From assembly GCA_022798155.1 (NCBI GenBank), contig JAAWLY010000090.1:1-8284 (forward strand): DNA of 8,284 nucleotides, in the 5' to 3' direction. This stretch comes from Lawsonibacter sp. Its GTDB lineage: Bacteria > Bacillota > Clostridia > Oscillospirales > Oscillospiraceae. The position numbers and the translations under genes were made by a program. A model generated the notes under the pieces. That model made no database searches. It was not told the origin of the DNA and worked only from the letters and a program-made list of their open reading frames with translations. Every line of letters starts with the position of its first letter. Position 1 is the stretch's first letter. Below are positions 5,558 to 8,284 of this stretch, piece by piece.

Positions 5558-8170
5558 TTACCGGGAGATAATGCTGGAAACTTCCAGCACTTCAGTAAAT
5601 ACGCCGCACTCCTCCTGGGATATACCCTCCATGTTGTCGGCGTTGAGAATGCCGCAGAACACCTGGGCAAACCTGGAAAAACTGTCCCGGTCCTCTTCCG
5701 CCAGCCCGGAGCGGGCAACCACATCCGACTGCTTTTCGCAAAGGCCCATAATGAGCTCCGGCGTTACCGTGCTCCTGATCTGCACCAGCCGGTCGTATAC
5801 CTTGCGGAACCTTGTCTGCATACAGAGCAGCCCAAACAGAATCATCCGCTTGCGCCTGCTCTCGAACAGCTCCCTGCCGGCCATTGTCCGGAGCAGCTGG
5901 AAGGAATCGAAGAGATGGCCCACGCTGTCCGGGGCGCTGCCCACTGAGCGCTCCAGCAGCCTGCAGCACGGCTCCACCTCGCCGTCTCCGTCCGCGCCGA
6001 TGCGCCCCAGCTGACTTTTTACGTAGCTCTCCAGATCAAAACTGGTCTGAGGCAGGCGGAAAGACACCCGAAATATCTTATCAAAGAAGGCCCTGGCGTC
6101 GTTCTCGCTCTGGCCGCGCTCCTTTATCCCCTGGAGCACCGCCGCGTAGTCCATGGCGATAGCAAATACGCACCCGTCGCAGTTGAAAAAGTCCTCCATG
6201 GCCTCCAGGCCCTCTACCACCTTGGCTGGGGGCAGGGCGTCCATGCCGTCTACAACGACGACCACCTTATCCGTTTCGCTCTTCCGCCTTTTTTCTACCA
6301 GGTCGGCAAAGGCTATGGCCATATCCTCCGGGGGGCCGGCTGTATTGTTCTCAAACAGGGCGTCGGTCAGGGGCTGCCCGTCTAAATTTCCCTGGGTAAT
6401 CACCGCCACGGCAAGGTTGAGGGAGGCCTTTGCGAATTTGACCCCCCGCCCGTCGCTAGGGCCGCCCAGCTGGCTGACAAGAGACGCCCCGATGAGCGTG
6501 GGCAGTTTTTCCTTCAGGTTGGACCGGAGCAGATGTCTGGCGTGAAGATAAATCAGATTCTTCCGGTACTGCTTCTCCAGGCTGCCGGAGAGCATTTTTA
6601 CCACATTGCCCTCTCCGCTGTCTGAATTGCCCTGAAATGCGACAGCCACAGGGGTATGGCATGTGCTGATGTATTCGGTGATCCACTTGATATACTTCTG
6701 CATGCCAAAGCGCTCCGCCCCCTCCTCCGAGACGGGATCGCTCTTGTACAGCTCCGCCCCGGCGGCAGCCCCGGCCTCCAGCGCCGCCCGCTCCGCCGGC
6801 TTTGGCGCCGGAGGGGCGGGGAGTATCAGCTCACACGATGGCCAGTTCTCTCTCAGGTAGTCTGTCAGTCTGGCCATGCTGGCGGCGTACTGCCCGTATT
6901 TGGGGCTTGTCCGGCTGATTCCCAGGGGGAAATTGCCCAGCCGGACGGTCTCTATCCGCTGCTCCCCGCCGTCTTGGACGGTCAGCACTACGTCTATGGC
7001 GCGCACCATGTCTCCCTCTTCCGCCGCGCTGGCGATGGTCTTGAGCCGAATCCCGGAAATCATGGGGTTGAGCTCGTTGGACTCCACCAGCTGGCATTTG
7101 ACCACGTCCGCCAGGGGGCGCTCGTCGGTAATCGCAGCCCCGCTTTGGCGGATGATGTGGTACACGCCCCGCTCCGGGTTGATTTCCAGCTTCTCCACAT
7201 CCCCAAACGCCGCTTCAAATCCCACGGTCCGCCGCTGCACATAGGGCTCGATCGCCCGCTTGACAAACTCCAGCATCTCATTTTGCTCGTCTCTGTCCAC
7301 AGCATACGTCCGGAGGGTCCCGTCCGTCATGGCAAGCTCCAGCATCTCCCCATACAGTCTGGCCGTCCGGACGTTTTCAAAGGCGGCGGCGTCTGTCTGG
7401 CCCGACCGACCGGAAAATTCCGCCCTGTCGGCAAAAAGGTTCAGGGTTCCGGCCTCCTGGCCCAGCCGGCTGAAACAGGAGTAATAGATTCCCTGCTCCA
7501 AAAGCTCTCGCTTCCGCTGCTCCAGATAGGGCGCAATCGCCCCTTTTACAAAGTCCAGGACCTCGTCCCGCAGCTCCTTCTCTACGGCAAAAGACAGTGC
7601 TTTCCCGTCAAACAGGAAAAACTCCACCCCCCCTCCGGAGATGGCAGCGGACTTGACTGACTGGTAGGGCACGATCTTCTTCTGGCCGGACTTGGACTGA
7701 AACTCCGCCCTGTCCTCTGAAATATTGAGCACACCCCCATTGGTCATCCCCATGCTGCTGACCAGGGAATAGCGAATCCCCTGACATAAAAGGCGTTCCT
7801 TTCTCGCCTCGATATAGGGCTTGACCGCCTGCTCCACATGCAAAAAGGCCTCGTGAACGTTCTTTGAGGTTGCCGTGCAGCTCTCCGTCCGGCCGTCCTC
7901 TGTGATGAAGAGGATCGCCGGGGTCGGGAGAAGCCGCTTTTTTACCGCCACAAGGGTGTCGTATGTAAATGTTGTCTTTTGGGCGCTGCTGCTGCTGAAC
8001 TCCACCCGGTCGCGGTAAACGGCCAGCCTGCCCGACTTGAGCAGTCCCTTCACCTCCGTCTGGTAGAGCGGCTTGTCCTCTCCCCGGCCCGCGTCAGCCA
8101 CCCTCGTTCCGCAATAGGGACAGAAGGCAACCCCCTCCGGCAATTTCTCCCCGCACTTGATACATTGCAT
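5558..8170 (-). CDS. Zinc-ribbon, triple PH-like repeat, degenerate KAP-type P-loop protein
   Basis: This is a large (870 residues) soluble multidomain protein with no named function that I recognise. Residues 1-24 form a zinc ribbon (Cys3, Cys6, Cys17, Cys20). Residues about 38-313 hold three repeats of about 95 residues, beta-rich and PH/GRAM-like, joined by near-identical helices: KPYIEARKERLLCQGI at 117-132, APYLEQRKRELLEQGI at 213-228, then EPYVQRR at 308-314. A fourth beta-rich domain follows (about 315-445), then an Ala/Pro-rich linker (450-473). Residues about 485-870 resemble the KAP P-loop family: FGMQKYIKWITEYI, a Walker A-like loop at 514-523, a Walker B-like VVVVVDGMDALPP at 636-648, FAIAMDYAAVLQGI at 669-682 and FFDKIFRVSFRLP at 695-707. 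The Walker A lysine is Glu520 and the next Ser/Thr is Gly521, so ATP hydrolysis is doubtful. No obvious membrane helices are seen. The start is ATG 8170 after AAAGGAG with an 11-base spacer. The gene is certain; its role is unknown. Confidence 0.9.
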   Translation of the reverse strand: MQCIKCGEKLPEGVAFCPYCGTRVADAGRGEDKPLYQTEVKGLLKSGRLAVYRDRVEFSSSSAQKTTFTYDTLVAVKKRLLPTPAILFITEDGRTESCTATSKNVHEAFLHVEQAVKPYIEARKERLLCQGIRYSLVSSMGMTNGGVLNISEDRAEFQSKSGQKKIVPYQSVKSAAISGGGVEFFLFDGKALSFAVEKELRDEVLDFVKGAIAPYLEQRKRELLEQGIYYSCFSRLGQEAGTLNLFADRAEFSGRSGQTDAAAFENVRTARLYGEMLELAMTDGTLRTYAVDRDEQNEMLEFVKRAIEPYVQRRTVGFEAAFGDVEKLEINPERGVYHIIRQSGAAITDERPLADVVKCQLVESNELNPMISGIRLKTIASAAEEGDMVRAIDVVLTVQDGGEQRIETVRLGNFPLGISRTSPKYGQYAASMARLTDYLRENWPSCELILPAPPAPKPAERAALEAGAAAGAELYKSDPVSEEGAERFGMQKYIKWITEYISTCHTPVAVAFQGNSDSGEGNVVKMLSGSLEKQYRKNLIYLHARHLLRSNLKEKLPTLIGASLVSQLGGPSDGRGVKFAKASLNLAVAVITQGNLDGQPLTDALFENNTAGPPEDMAIAFADLVEKRRKSETDKVVVVVDGMDALPPAKVVEGLEAMEDFFNCDGCVFAIAMDYAAVLQGIKERGQSENDARAFFDKIFRVSFRLPQTSFDLESYVKSQLGRIGADGDGEVEPCCRLLERSVGSAPDSVGHLFDSFQLLRTMAGRELFESRRKRMILFGLLCMQTRFRKVYDRLVQIRSTVTPELIMGLCEKQSDVVARSGLAEEDRDSFSRFAQVFCGILNADNMEGISQEECGVFTEVLEVSSIISR

Positions 8171-8181
8171 AGCGCGATGGT

Positions 8182-8188
8182 CTCCTTT
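8182..8188 (-). promoter_or_regulatory. Ribosome binding site of the zinc-ribbon/KAP-like gene
   Basis: The minus strand reads AAAGGAG, with 11 bases to ATG 8170. The spacing is slightly long, but there is no better start nearby, and the zinc-ribbon cysteines begin right after this ATG. Confidence 0.75.
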
Positions 8189-8221
8189 CGTTTTCTGGTA
8201 TCTCTATCTCATCACACACAC

Positions 8222-8250
8222 TTTACAGGGGGCATATTGTTCGCCCGCAA
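8222..8250 (-). promoter_or_regulatory. Weak candidate promoter for the KAP-like gene
   Basis: On the minus strand TTGCGG (8250-8245), a 17-base spacer and TGTAAA (8227-8222) match the sigma-A consensus at three and four of six positions. Nothing better lies in 8171-8284, but the gene could also be read from upstream of the window. Confidence 0.25.
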
Positions 8251-8284
8251 AGTCCGGCAGAACCGCCCCCGGCCGCCCCGCCCC

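Noticed and set aside
6656..7660. A 334-codon open frame on the plus strand
   Set aside because: It lies wholly antisense to the 870-residue gene, has no domain features and no credible ribosome site.
1..8284. tRNA or rRNA genes
   Set aside because: No cloverleaf-like pattern with a GTTCGAATC-type T-loop and no conserved rRNA segments were seen in the intergenic stretches.

Overview
The window is GC-rich, and all four of its recognisable genes lie on the minus strand. It looks like chromosomal DNA of a GC-rich Firmicute of the class Clostridia, probably an Oscillospiraceae/Ruminococcaceae-type gut anaerobe. The reasons are strong AAAGGAGG-type ribosome sites, a clostridial-style ammonium transporter, a GltB of bacterial type and one sigma-A-like promoter. 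The lineage is inferred from general character, not from a database match.

Read in the direction of transcription (high to low coordinates), the window starts with a 114-base stretch that holds only a weak promoter candidate and a ribosome site. Next comes an 870-residue protein (8170-5558) with an N-terminal zinc ribbon, three tandem PH/GRAM-like repeats, a further beta-rich domain and a KAP-type P-loop module whose Walker A lysine is gone. After 173 bases follows a 323-residue DHH/DHHA1 phosphoesterase (5384-4413). It is followed by two hairpins.

A gene-free region of 536 bases (4412-3877) holds a 167-bp near-symmetric inverted repeat that looks like a MITE, a small GC-rich hairpin, and a strong promoter facing the ammonium transporter gene. 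Directly after that promoter lies a 17-bp perfect hairpin followed by a U-tract. Then come an ammonium transporter with a PII (GlnK) domain fused to its C-terminus (3876-2206) and, after 75 bases with another hairpin, the first 710 residues of the glutamate synthase large subunit (2130-1, cut by the window edge).

The last two genes form an ammonium module: uptake through Amt, gating by a covalently attached PII domain, and assimilation through glutamate synthase. Two hairpins, one between the promoter and amt and one between amt and gltB, suggest control of transcript elongation or stability. The fused PII domain keeps the Arg that plugs the Amt pore in E. coli GlnK but has Met where the uridylylated Tyr51 would be. 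The zinc ribbon/PH/KAP-like protein and the DHH enzyme have no evident link to nitrogen. They may be co-transcribed, but their joint role is unknown.
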